From contig NZ_NEGB01000001.1 of assembly GCF_002135235.1 (NCBI RefSeq), positions 434,001-498,000 of the forward strand: 64,000 nucleotides of DNA, read 5' to 3'. Shown here piece after piece: positions 56,147 to 64,000 of the stretch; within the stretch, counting starts at the first letter, position 1; every line of letters starts with the position of its first letter. The position numbers and the translations under genes were made by a program. Source of the stretch: Acinetobacter silvestris (GTDB taxonomy: Bacteria > Pseudomonadota > Gammaproteobacteria > Pseudomonadales > Moraxellaceae). The notes beneath the pieces were generated by a model, which saw only the letters and a program-made list of their open reading frames with translations, was not told the origin of the DNA and made no database searches.

Positions 56147-58051
56147 TTATGCAGTTTGCAGCAGCTTTAACCAGACTTTTTCGATTGAATGTTGGATACC
56201 TTCAGCATCTAATCCACTCTCTTGCAGCATTTGTTCATGACTCGCCTGCGCCATAAAATTATCAGCAAGACCTAGATTTAAGATTGGTTTTAAAATTTGG
56301 GCATGTGCCAGATATTCATTTACTGCACTACCAGCACCTGCCATGACCGCATGTTCTTCTACCGTTACAAATAAGCTTGTATGTTCCGCCAATTCAGAAA
56401 GTATTTTTTCATCTAATGGTTTAACAAAACGCATATTCACAACTTTTACTGCAACATCATGCTTCTGGGCCAGATTTTCAGCAGCAACAATAGCAACACC
56501 AACGCGACTACCAAAAGCCAGAAGGCTAATATGCTCTTCATACTGCTCGTTAAAACTTGCCACAATTTCAGCTTTACCCATTGGTATTTCGGTTAATTGC
56601 GCTTGAATCTCAACACCCAAACCCACACCACGTGGATAACGTACAGCAGCAGGCCCATTGTATAAATATGCAGTATGCAACATTTGACGACATTCATTTT
56701 CGTCTTTCGGTGCCATAATCACCATATTTGGTACAGTACGCATATAAGCATAGTCATAAGCGCCTGCATGCGTTGGGCCATCCTCACCCACTAAGCCGGC
56801 ACGATCAATACCAAAAGTTACATCTAAATTCTGTAAAGCCACATCATGAATCAGCTGATCATAGCCACGCTGTAAAAAGGTTGAATAAATAGCAACCACG
56901 GGTTTTAAACCTTCACATGCCATACCTGCTGCCAAAGTCACCGCATGTTGCTCGGCAATGGCGACATCAAAATAACGCTCAGGATAGTCTTGAGCAAACT
57001 CAACCATACCAGAGCCTTCACACATTGCAGGTGTAATGGCCACTAAACGTGAATCTTGCGCAGCTTCATCACACAACCATTGTCCAAATACATCTGAGTA
57101 TTTAGGTGCTTTGGCACTTGAAGCCTTTGCGCTGATTTTACTTATAGCATGGTATTTAATCTGCTCAGCTTCTGCTGGTGCAAACCCTTTACCTTTTTTC
57201 GTATAAATATGGATTAAACGTGGCCCTTTACGTTTTTTTAAGGCATTAAATACTTGCACTAATTGTTCAACATCATGACCATCAAACGGCCCAAAATAAT
57301 CAAAACCAATGGCTTTAAACAAATTATCAGCAGCATCTGTAGCCGATGCATGTAAACGAGAGTTATAACCCCATTCTGGATGATCTTGAATAAAGGCCTC
57401 ACCCTGCTCGTCAATATTGACGAACTGCCCTTGCTCCCAAATGGCAGCCAAGTGTTTGGCAAAACCCCCAGTACTACATGAAATTGACATATCATTGTCA
57501 TTTAATACCACAATTAAATCTGCATCATGGGCAACGGCATCATTCATCGCTTCAAACGCCATACCTGCCGTCATCGCACCATCACCGACAATGGCGACAA
57601 CATCTCGGTCTTGCTTTTGGTAACGACTCGCAAGTGCCATTCCTAAGCCGGCAGAAATAGCCGTAGATGAATGACCTACCCCAAAGGTATCAAATTCAGA
57701 TTCTTCACGTGTAGGAAAGGCAGCCAAACCATCTTTAGCCCGAATCGTGGTCAGTTGTTCACGGCGACCTGTCAGAACTTTATGGGGATAAGCTTGATGG
57801 CCCACATCCCAAACCAAACGATCCTGTGGGGTATTAAAACTAAAATGTAGTGCAACGGTGAGTTCAATCACTCCCAAGTTAGCACCAAAATGCCCGCCAC
57901 TTTGGCCAGCAGCATACAAAATATATTGACGTAACTCATCTGCCACTTGTGCCAATTGGCTTTGCTCGAGCTGACGCAAATGTTGTGGAGCATTAATCTC
58001 GTCTAACAATGGCGTAACAGGGCGTAGAGTGGGTATTTCTGTATACAACAT
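56147..58051 (-). CDS. dxs: 1-deoxy-D-xylulose-5-phosphate synthase
   Basis: 634-aa TPP-dependent enzyme for the first step of the MEP isoprenoid pathway; its product also feeds thiamine and pyridoxal synthesis. TPP-binding [16 protein letters not shown] (about residue 152) and the transketolase-type middle domain with [13 protein letters not shown] are intact. Length is typical (~620-640). A possible promoter, TTGAAG-N18-TATGAT, lies at 58108-58137. Confidence 0.96.
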   Translation of the reverse strand: MLYTEIPTLRPVTPLLDEINAPQHLRQLEQSQLAQVADELRQYILYAAGQSGGHFGANLGVIELTVALHFSFNTPQDRLVWDVGHQAYPHKVLTGRREQLTTIRAKDGLAAFPTREESEFDTFGVGHSSTAISAGLGMALASRYQKQDRDVVAIVGDGAMTAGMAFEAMNDAVAHDADLIVVLNDNDMSISCSTGGFAKHLAAIWEQGQFVNIDEQGEAFIQDHPEWGYNSRLHASATDAADNLFKAIGFDYFGPFDGHDVEQLVQVFNALKKRKGPRLIHIYTKKGKGFAPAEAEQIKYHAISKISAKASSAKAPKYSDVFGQWLCDEAAQDSRLVAITPAMCEGSGMVEFAQDYPERYFDVAIAEQHAVTLAAGMACEGLKPVVAIYSTFLQRGYDQLIHDVALQNLDVTFGIDRAGLVGEDGPTHAGAYDYAYMRTVPNMVIMAPKDENECRQMLHTAYLYNGPAAVRYPRGVGLGVEIQAQLTEIPMGKAEIVASFNEQYEEHISLLAFGSRVGVAIVAAENLAQKHDVAVKVVNMRFVKPLDEKILSELAEHTSLFVTVEEHAVMAGAGSAVNEYLAHAQILKPILNLGLADNFMAQASHEQMLQESGLDAEGIQHSIEKVWLKLLQTA

Positions 58052-58297
58052 ACGTGGCAGAGCCTTTTTAAGCCTGGCAAATCCGAAGCTGGGTTAATAT
58101 AGGGGCAATCATACAATTAAATATGATTTACCTTCAAATCAGCCGCATATGCGAATTGTGCTGAATCTTCGTGAGTAAGGGAGATTATCCTGAATTATCT
58201 TACTGTTTATCAACTATTATTGTGTTGTTTCTATAAAAAAGAAAAAGTTCCTATATAAAAATAAATCTATATTGCGTAAAAAGCGATGTTTTCCAGA

Positions 58298-58930
58298 TTA
58301 TTTTTGCATGTCTGAAAAACAAAATCGGCACACTGGGTCGCCTTTTTGCATACACTTTTCATGCGTCACTTTACTTTCGGTTAACTCTGAAAGTAAAGCC
58401 AAATCAAATTGGCAGACTTGCGGATACTCACGCGCTAAGTCATGGTATACACAATTGTTCGCTTCAATGGCAGGCAGAGCCTCTGTTTCGACCAGGGCAG
58501 CATCATAAGCTAAAGTGTTCATAATATTGACCGTTTTAATTAAACGAATCGGTAATCGTTCATTGAGCATTTGAGCTTTAAAATCCTGCGCTACATACAT
58601 ACCCAGTTGATTCAACCATGTTGATAAACCATGTTCACCCTTTTCAGCCAAGGCGGCACTCAATAAAAACTTTGAAAATAATGCATATTGTTTTGGAAAT
58701 AGATCAAAACCTTTACTTGAAAGTTGATAAAACTGACTAGGACGCCCCCCAGATGCTTGTATTTGCCCTTTTTGTATAAAACCTTGGGTTTCCAATGCAA
58801 AAATATGCTGCCGAATAGCTGTTCGGGTAATTTCCAATAACTCCACCAATAACCCCATACTTAAACCAGAAGGATGTACATGCAAAGCGTGTAAAAGGTT
58901 TTGCTGAGTTTGCCCAAGTGTTTTGATCAT
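58298..58930 (-). CDS. SufR-like transcriptional regulator with cysteine-rich C-terminus
   Basis: 210-aa predicted winged-helix regulator. The HTH lies at about residues 22-60 (LVELLEITRTAIRQHIFALE), with a wing GRPSQFYQLSSKG. The C-terminal region has five cysteines: C160, C173, C193, C201, C204. The spacing NNCVYHDLA...VCQFDLALLSEL...KC...DPVCRF follows the Fe-S ligand region of cyanobacterial SufR as I remember it. That protein represses suf genes when it holds a 4Fe-4S cluster. No suf gene is present here; the divergent target candidate is the small membrane protein at 59112. Redox or iron-sulfur sensing is inferred. Confidence 0.8.
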   Translation of the reverse strand: MIKTLGQTQQNLLHALHVHPSGLSMGLLVELLEITRTAIRQHIFALETQGFIQKGQIQASGGRPSQFYQLSSKGFDLFPKQYALFSKFLLSAALAEKGEHGLSTWLNQLGMYVAQDFKAQMLNERLPIRLIKTVNIMNTLAYDAALVETEALPAIEANNCVYHDLAREYPQVCQFDLALLSELTESKVTHEKCMQKGDPVCRFCFSDMQK

Positions 58931-59035
58931 GCCGAACTTATTCCTATCAACAACAACATTTATTTTTTATTTAAAATTCAGACACACTAAAAACAATGCC
59001 TATCAATGAGAGTATGCCCTTCATAATACAAAAGC

Positions 59036-59049
59036 AACTTATACAAGTT
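59036..59049. promoter_or_regulatory. Inverted repeat in the divergent SufR-like/membrane-protein region
   Basis: AACTT-ATAC-AAGTT, 63 bp before the membrane-protein ATG. It lies near a possible minus-strand promoter TTGCTT-N17-TACTCT for the regulator. It does not match the SufR box CAAC-N6-GTTG fully, so the assignment is tentative. Confidence 0.4.
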
Positions 59050-59111
59050 TTAACATATAAATATTTCATAAGGTCTACAATAAAAGCAGAATATCAAAAA
59101 GGAGAATAACA

Positions 59112-59627
59112 ATGATCACAACACATGATTCGACTTGGACAATATCATCTCGAAAAAATATTGTTGCAGTACTGGTGACCAGTCAAATCGCAGGCTTAAT
59201 TATGGCGGTGGTTGTGATGTTGGTGTTTACCTTATTTTTAGGTAAAGGACCTCTGTATCCAGTACAGGTGATTGGTTCGACCATCTTTGGTGAAAGTGCT
59301 TTACACGGTTTCAATTTAGCTGCTTTTATCGCAGGATTATTACTCCATCAATCAGTTGCACTGGTTTGGGGAGGTGTTTTTGCACTAGCAGCCAACACAT
59401 TAAAAGTCACAACAGTACAAGCTTCCATTGGACTAGGATTAATTGTTGCTATATTCAGTATGATTGATTCTTATGTATTCGTTCCTGCTGTGATGAATGC
59501 CTTACATGGCGTTGATATTTGGCATCGAGAAGTGCCTATGTTCTGGAATTGGGCAGCCCACATGGTGTTTGGCTTGTCTTTTGGACTATATCCAAAACTC
59601 AAAGCTATGTTGACGTCAGTCAATTAA
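59112..59627 (+). CDS. Small polytopic membrane protein divergent from the regulator
   Basis: 171-aa protein of unknown function with four predicted membrane segments (about residues 18-42, 60-88, 95-125 and 138-165). A polar residue pair, HREVP, sits in a loop before the last helix, and HGFNLAAF in the second. AAGGAG lies 8 nt before the ATG, an excellent ribosome site. The arrangement back-to-back with a sensor-type regulator suggests that it is that regulator's target. I do not recognise a family. Confidence 0.78.
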   Translation: MITTHDSTWTISSRKNIVAVLVTSQIAGLIMAVVVMLVFTLFLGKGPLYPVQVIGSTIFGESALHGFNLAAFIAGLLLHQSVALVWGGVFALAANTLKVTTVQASIGLGLIVAIFSMIDSYVFVPAVMNALHGVDIWHREVPMFWNWAAHMVFGLSFGLYPKLKAMLTSVN

Positions 59628-59773
59628 CTTTTATCTCTCATCCACTTATTTAGATTTTAATCAAGTATGTGTAGAATCCATATAGGTTCAGTCAAATGAG
59701 GATGCTGCTGATATGGCATCCTCGAATCCATTGCTTTTAGCGATTCACTCATTTTTCAATGGAGTCAGCCAGC

Positions 59774-60376
59774 GTGCCCATCCAGTTTGTAGCCACTTCA
59801 AAATTACCAACCGCACATGGTGAATTCGATATTTCCGTGTTTCAAGATCCGCAAACAGGTGAAGAGCATGTTGCGTTATCAAAAGGACTCAGTAGTGCTC
59901 CAACGGGTCCTGTGTTGATTCGCATCCATTCAGAATGTTTGACGGGTGATGCCTTTGGTTCATTAAAATGTGATTGCGGTCCACAACTACATAACACTAT
60001 GCAAATGATTAATACTGCTGGACAAGGCGTTATTTTATATTTACGTCAAGAAGGTCGTGGCATTGGCTTAACCAATAAAATTCGCGCCTATGCGCTACAA
60101 GATCAAGGGCATGATACTGTGGATGCCAATTTACTGCTGAACTTACCTGCTGATGCTCGAAAATACGACATGTGTAACATCATGCTCGATCAGCTTCAAA
60201 TTAAACAGGTCAAGCTGATTACCAATAATCCGCTAAAACTTAAAGCCCTCACCGATCAAGGGATTGAGGTAGTTGAGCGTATTGCACTTACCGTCGGTTT
60301 AAATAAATTTAATGAAGACTATTTAAAGACCAAACATGACCGAATGTCACATATGTATAATAAAGATGACTTTTAA
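59774..60376 (+). CDS. ribA: GTP cyclohydrolase II
   Basis: 200-aa zinc enzyme opening riboflavin synthesis from GTP. Zinc ligands lie in [15 protein letters not shown], and [10 protein letters not shown] is the GTP-binding/catalytic stretch. I prefer GTG at 59774 ([14 protein letters not shown]) with GGAG 9 nt upstream over the ATG at 59759. No FMN riboswitch is visible upstream. Confidence 0.94.
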   Translation: MPIQFVATSKLPTAHGEFDISVFQDPQTGEEHVALSKGLSSAPTGPVLIRIHSECLTGDAFGSLKCDCGPQLHNTMQMINTAGQGVILYLRQEGRGIGLTNKIRAYALQDQGHDTVDANLLLNLPADARKYDMCNIMLDQLQIKQVKLITNNPLKLKALTDQGIEVVERIALTVGLNKFNEDYLKTKHDRMSHMYNKDDF

Positions 60377-60411
60377 GACTTGCTTTTAAAAATTAAATAT
60401 TACGCCTATAT

Positions 60412-60463
60412 GAGGGATTTTGAATAAAAAACTCAAAAATCCCTTATTTTTTTTATGGTTTTG
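60412..60463 (+). terminator. Terminator of ribA
   Basis: GGGATTTTGA pairs with TCAAAAATCCC (one bulge), followed by eight T's. Confidence 0.85.
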
Positions 60464-60522
60464 TGTTTTGATGTAATGAGTCCTTGAATTTTCACCTTTA
60501 AACCTTTCATATGAGGGTCATC

Positions 60523-61464
60523 ATGCAGAATCCAACTTCAGCTGATATTCAACGCGTTCGTGAATTTCTCCTCGATTTACAAGCTCGTATTTGTGCCAGT
60601 TTAGAACAACAAGAACATGCAGGCGGTGGAACTGCAACATTCGAAATTGATGATTGGCAACGCCCTGAAGGTGGTGGTGGTCGTTCAAGAGTTTTGCAGA
60701 ATGGTCAGGTCATTGAAAAAGGTGGTGTGATGTTCTCGCACATCAATATTTCAAAATTACCTGCTTCTGCCACTGAGCGTCATCCACAAATTGCAGGTGC
60801 CAAAGCACAAGCTCTTGGCGTATCTTTAGTGATTCATCCTAAAAATCCGAATGTACCAACATCGCATGCCAATGTGCGTTTATTTGTCGCAGAACCTGAA
60901 GGACAAGATCCAATTTGGTGGTTTGGTGGTGGTTTTGACCTCACTCCATTTTATCCAAATGATGAAGATATTTTATCATGGCATCAAAAAGCCCATGATT
61001 TGTGCGCACCCTTTGGTGACACCGTTTATAGCGAACATAAGCAATGGTGTGATGATTATTTCTACCTAAAACATCGTGATGAACAACGTGGTGTGGGTGG
61101 TTTGTTTTTTGATGATTTAAATCAATGGGATTTTGAAACCTGCTTTAAATATATCCAAGCTGTCGCTAATGGCTATCTAGAGGCAATCTTACCGATCTTT
61201 CAAAACAACCAAGATAAACCATATACCGAAGCGCAACGAGATTTCCAAATTTATCGCCGTGGTCGCTATGTAGAATATAATTTAGTCTATGACCGCGGTA
61301 CTTTATTTGGTTTGCAAACAGGTGGACGAATTGAATCCATTTTGGTGAGTTTACCCAATTTAGCTGGTTGGTTGTATCGTCCTGAATGGGATGAGCATAG
61401 CCCTGAAAAACGCCTTGCAGATTATTACTTAAAACCACGTGACTGGTTAAAAGAACTTAAATAA
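60523..61464 (+). CDS. hemF: Oxygen-dependent coproporphyrinogen III oxidase
   Basis: 313-aa heme-synthesis enzyme. Family signatures include [34 protein letters not shown] and [23 protein letters not shown] at 60523 ([10 protein letters not shown]) has GAGGG seven nt upstream; the in-frame ATG at 60511 contains that ribosome site and is less likely. It requires O2, consistent with a strict aerobe. Confidence 0.96.
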   Translation: MQNPTSADIQRVREFLLDLQARICASLEQQEHAGGGTATFEIDDWQRPEGGGGRSRVLQNGQVIEKGGVMFSHINISKLPASATERHPQIAGAKAQALGVSLVIHPKNPNVPTSHANVRLFVAEPEGQDPIWWFGGGFDLTPFYPNDEDILSWHQKAHDLCAPFGDTVYSEHKQWCDDYFYLKHRDEQRGVGGLFFDDLNQWDFETCFKYIQAVANGYLEAILPIFQNNQDKPYTEAQRDFQIYRRGRYVEYNLVYDRGTLFGLQTGGRIESILVSLPNLAGWLYRPEWDEHSPEKRLADYYLKPRDWLKELK

Positions 61465-61474
61465 CCTTTAAAGC

Positions 61475-61520
61475 ATCGCTCTAATTGTATTGAATAAATC
61501 AAAATTAGAGCGATTTTATT
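61475..61520 (+). terminator. Likely terminator of hemF
   Basis: Perfect 12-bp stem ATCGCTCTAATT / AATTAGAGCGAT with 16-nt loop; short T-rich tail (TTTATTATTT). Confidence 0.7.
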
Positions 61521-61706
61521 ATTTGATACGCTCATTCTTTTTTATTGAACAAAAAACTGACTAAGCTACCTTTTAATTATGGCATGCCCTTCAAACTTAG
61601 AAATGATTACTCACAATTCAACGACCAACTTTCTGCAATTAAATATCTTTATTATTTAGACCTGTTTAAACTGCAATCACACATCGCATTTAAGATTAAT
61701 ATTTCG

Positions 61707-61731
61707 TGATAGGGCGTACTCCGCACTATCA
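61707..61731. promoter_or_regulatory. Inverted repeat before the 68-aa small ORF
   Basis: TGATAG-G-GCG-TACTC-CGC-A-CTATCA, a near-perfect dyad with one mismatched pair, 40 bp before the ATG of the small membrane protein. Could be an operator or a hairpin in its leader. Confidence 0.35.
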
Positions 61732-61770
61732 TTAAACTATGCTCAGTTCAATCAGCGATCGGGATTAGTT

Positions 61771-61977
61771 ATGTTTAGCCTTATGATGAATCACAAAATT
61801 AAATTATCCTTTACAATGTTACTACTCATTGTATGTTCGATTGCTGTCACCATTTTTTCCAACAACACCCTCTCAGACAGCGTATCAATTATATCAGGCG
61901 TACTCCTTAGTCTAGGTCTTGTGGTCATGATGGCATTTATTACACTTGAAGCACTTGAAGCAATCTGTAATCCATAA
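61771..61977 (+). CDS. 68-aa putative membrane peptide
   Basis: Two hydrophobic segments (about residues 11-29 and 38-60) separated by a polar turn (SNNTLSDS). ATG at 61771; ATG at 61783 or 61786 also possible. GGGAT just upstream is a weak ribosome site. Composition is protein-like rather than random AT sequence, but no family is recognised. Monocistronic between hemF and aroE. Confidence 0.5.
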   Translation: MFSLMMNHKIKLSFTMLLLIVCSIAVTIFSNNTLSDSVSIISGVLLSLGLVVMMAFITLEALEAICNP

Positions 61978-62069
61978 GTTTTAACTCTATTTAGTTCCAA
62001 AGTTTTTTCTGCTTCCCTCCTTTCTATTCTACAGTTTCAATCTGAATCTTTTGCACCCAATCCTTTTGA

Positions 62070-62102
62070 CGTATATTGTTGCTCATTCAAATTCAATATA
62101 CG
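62070..62102. promoter_or_regulatory. Perfect 9-bp inverted repeat just upstream of aroE
   Basis: CGTATATTG-N15-CAATATACG, ending 11 nt before the aroE ATG. It could be an operator or an RNA hairpin close to the ribosome site; no T-run follows. Confidence 0.55.
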
Positions 62103-62113
62103 GACATTTTGAC

Positions 62114-62902
62114 ATGAGCAAGCAATTTGCTGTGATTGGTAACCCCATTGAGCACTCACGTTCTCCTGAATTACATCAAGCTTTTGCCAAAAAGATGGGT
62201 ATTGAGCTAAATTATGTCAAACGCTTAGCACCACTGGATGGTTTTGAAGCAAGTGTGCAGGATTTTTTTGCTCAAAATGGTACTGGGATGAATGTCACTG
62301 TTCCTTTTAAAGAGCAAGCTTTCACCTTGTGTACGGAACTAAGTGAACGTGCGAAAATTGCAAAAGCTGTTAATACACTATGGATGCAAAATGGCAAATT
62401 ACATGGTGACAATACCGATGGACAAGGCTTAGTCGAAGCGATTCAAGCTTTGGATTGGAATTTATCCAACGCGACCTTATTGATTATTGGTGCTGGCGGT
62501 GCAACCCGTGGAGTAATTTACCCCTTAGTCAAAGCGGGAGTAAAAAAAATTGTCATTGCTAATCGCACCTTAATCCGTGCAGAACAATTAGTTGCTGACT
62601 TACAGAATTCTGTTCCTGAAGCTGAGCTTTCCGCATGTAGCTTAGAACAATTGCAAGGTAATTTTGACATTGTCATCAATGCGACCTCGGCGAGTCTTTC
62701 TGGCGATGCATTGGTTTTGCCCGAAGCATTACAATTTAACCATGCCTATGAAATGGCCTATGACAAACCCTCTAGTTTCTTAGATCAAGCCAAAGCACGC
62801 CACGTTCCAACTTCTGAAGGTTTCGGTATGTTGGTTGGGCAAGCCATTGAAGCTTTTTATCTTTGGAATGGTGTTAAGCCCAATTTAAAAGATTTTATCT
62901 AA
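62114..62902 (+). CDS. aroE: Shikimate dehydrogenase (NADP)
   Basis: 262-aa enzyme of the shikimate pathway. NPIEHSRSPELHQ (shikimate binding), NVTVPFKEQAF (catalytic Lys) and NADP loop GAGGATRGV with NRT specificity loop are intact. ATG at 62114 (MSKQFAVIGNPIEHS) is the family start; the frame's upstream part overlaps the inverted repeat. Confidence 0.95.
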   Translation: MSKQFAVIGNPIEHSRSPELHQAFAKKMGIELNYVKRLAPLDGFEASVQDFFAQNGTGMNVTVPFKEQAFTLCTELSERAKIAKAVNTLWMQNGKLHGDNTDGQGLVEAIQALDWNLSNATLLIIGAGGATRGVIYPLVKAGVKKIVIANRTLIRAEQLVADLQNSVPEAELSACSLEQLQGNFDIVINATSASLSGDALVLPEALQFNHAYEMAYDKPSSFLDQAKARHVPTSEGFGMLVGQAIEAFYLWNGVKPNLKDFI

Positions 62903-62905
62903 AAA

Positions 62906-62932
62906 TAAAAAAACCTCATTTGAGGTTTTTTT
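62906..62932. terminator. Bidirectional terminator after aroE
   Basis: AAAAAACCTCA-TT-TGAGGTTTTTT; also placed 27 nt past the stop of the convergent minus-strand gene. Confidence 0.9.
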
Positions 62933-62958
62933 ATTTAAGACAGATATATTTTCATATC

Positions 62959-64000
62959 TTATTTTTTAAAGGATTTTTGTACTTTTTCGTAAGTTGTTCG
63001 ATATAAATCATAATCAATATATTCCAAACTATCTTGATCGAGCTTCTCTACAGATTTTTGCGAAAGTTTGTTATTTCTAGAGTCATCAAAGGCCTGTGCC
63101 AAAATTTTCGCAGTCGCTGTTAAGCATGCCTTTTCTTGGGCATCTAGGTCTTCAGCTTTCTGAAATTGCTCAGCATAATAATGTTCAAAAATAGTTTTGG
63201 GCGTTTTATATTGCTGAATAAATTTATTCCACGCTTGGCGATCTTGGGTTGCATTCATCACTTTTAAAACAACGCTATAAACATCATCGCCCACGCGATC
63301 ATCAAATTGTTCACTCAACTCAAGATGATGTTTTTTCGCCAATTGCTCCAATTCAACCAATTCTTTGCCTTGTGGATTAAATATACTTTCACCCGCATAA
63401 CCATACGCATACACACGGGCAATTTCATTCAATTCTGCAACTGAATAAGACTTCACAATTTCAGGTTGTTCAGCAGTGAGTTTCATAATAAAAACCGCTT
63501 GATAGGTTTTCATATATGATTTTGATGTGTCATAAACCTGTACCCCCAATTGTTCTAATTGATCCTCTAAAGACAATTGCTGAGATACTTGCGTAGATTT
63601 TGATAAGTCTTGATCTGAAACACCAAATGACTTACTCATACCTTTAATCATATTTTCGAACATCGAGCCTTTGCTGATCTCTTCAATCGACTTCGCATTT
63701 TTTAACTCACTCGGATTAATCGGCATCGCACTGCCATAATTGAACGCATTAAGATCCGCTTTAAATTTAAAGCGGCCAAAGCCATCAACCCAATAAGCTA
63801 AATCATAATCTACTTTTACCGCCCGACCTTTTTGATCTAAGCCAACATCGACCACAAACGGATTCTGTTGTTGAGGCTTTTTCAATACTTTACGAATCTC
63901 AGTCTGATGTTTTGCCCAAAGTAGTTTGAATGCTTGTGCATCTTTAAATTCTGGAGTCGCATATTGTTCGAAAAGACGATCTAACTCAGACGCTTCAGCA
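62959..64000 (-). CDS. Hypothetical protein, N-terminus beyond the window
   Basis: Partial gene. The frame is open from the window edge (64000) to the stop at 62959, at least 346 codons. A TTG at 63885 is not a credible start because the reading continues upstream as protein-like sequence (DRLFEQYATPEFKDAQAFKL). The visible part is hydrophilic, rich in Lys, Gln and Glu, mainly helical in the C-terminal half, with no transmembrane segment or enzyme motif I recognise. Early residues (VDGFGRFKFKADLNAFNYG) look beta-rich. Confidence 0.75.
   Translation of the reverse strand, partial: AEASELDRLFEQYATPEFKDAQAFKLLWAKHQTEIRKVLKKPQQQNPFVVDVGLDQKGRAVKVDYDLAYWVDGFGRFKFKADLNAFNYGSAMPINPSELKNAKSIEEISKGSMFENMIKGMSKSFGVSDQDLSKSTQVSQQLSLEDQLEQLGVQVYDTSKSYMKTYQAVFIMKLTAEQPEIVKSYSVAELNEIARVYAYGYAGESIFNPQGKELVELEQLAKKHHLELSEQFDDRVGDDVYSVVLKVMNATQDRQAWNKFIQQYKTPKTIFEHYYAEQFQKAEDLDAQEKACLTATAKILAQAFDDSRNNKLSQKSVEKLDQDSLEYIDYDLYRTTYEKVQKSFKK

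Noticed and set aside
59628-59773. FMN riboswitch before ribA
   Set aside because: The gap is short and lacks the conserved RFN-element blocks.
1-64000. Mobile elements, CRISPR arrays, tRNA or rRNA genes
   Set aside because: No transposase or integrase frame, no regularly spaced repeats other than the helicase coding repeats, and no tRNA-like or rRNA-like sequence was noticed in either strand.

Overview
The window is an ordinary-looking stretch of a gamma-proteobacterial chromosome, most probably Acinetobacter. The reasons are an AT-rich composition (roughly 40% GC by eye), Acinetobacter-type proteins (AlmA long-chain alkane monooxygenase, SdhE/YgfX pair, an mlaFEDCB operon, a long PlsB) and a complete S10-spc-alpha ribosomal block. 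I saw no rRNA, tRNA, CRISPR array, insertion sequence, prophage or integrase. Intergenic regions are AT-rich and many genes end in clear hairpin-plus-T terminators.

Layout. 1-6.1 kb (+): RNase R, an unknown membrane protein, oligopeptidase A, a YheV-type zinc-ribbon protein and a membrane-anchored coiled-coil protein. 6.3-11.9 kb (-): a fused TRAP transporter permease, a rhombosortase-like rhomboid protease, an unknown lipoprotein, a 37-codon membrane peptide found by reading the sequence (10969-11082), and ygfX-sdhE. 12.1-15.8 kb: an acyl-CoA dehydrogenase (+), then an alpha/beta hydrolase and AlmA (-), which suggests hydrocarbon and fatty-acid catabolism. 15.9-29.7 kb (-): rpsJ to rplQ, including secY, rpmJ and rpoA. 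It is preceded by a strong promoter and a leader with a strong Shine-Dalgarno, a six-codon mini-ORF and four short hairpins. 29.8-38.7 kb: a glutamine amidotransferase, a MetC-like PLP enzyme followed by a HerA-like ATPase, the nitric-oxide module hmp-nsrR with two tandem NsrR-type operators, engB, a PF10118-type protein and a dicarboxylate/amino-acid symporter. 38.8-48.8 kb: tesB, plsB, an NAD(P)-binding protein, recG, an unknown gene, comF, a Nudix hydrolase, a LOG-family protein and corA. 48.8-54.4 kb (-): the Mla phospholipid-transport operon and a DEAD-box RNA helicase whose tail contains three 84-bp tandem repeats and whose mRNA probably has a ~275-nt leader. 55.2-64 kb: suhB, dxs, a SufR-like cysteine-rich regulator divergent from a small membrane protein, ribA, hemF, a small membrane peptide, aroE, and the 3' part of an unknown gene that runs off the right end.

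Functional themes are translation and RNA handling (S10-alpha block, RNase R, DEAD helicase, EngB), envelope lipid homeostasis (Mla, PlsB, TesB), cofactor synthesis (dxs, ribA, hemF) and nitrosative stress (hmp/nsrR). I did not find a convincing new multi-gene system. The least explained signals are small: the S10 leader mini-ORF, the 37-aa peptide with its own terminator, the SufR-like regulator with its divergent partner, the long helicase leader, and several perfect inverted repeats upstream of metabolic genes. Starts were chosen from Shine-Dalgarno position and remembered family N-termini; no database search was possible.
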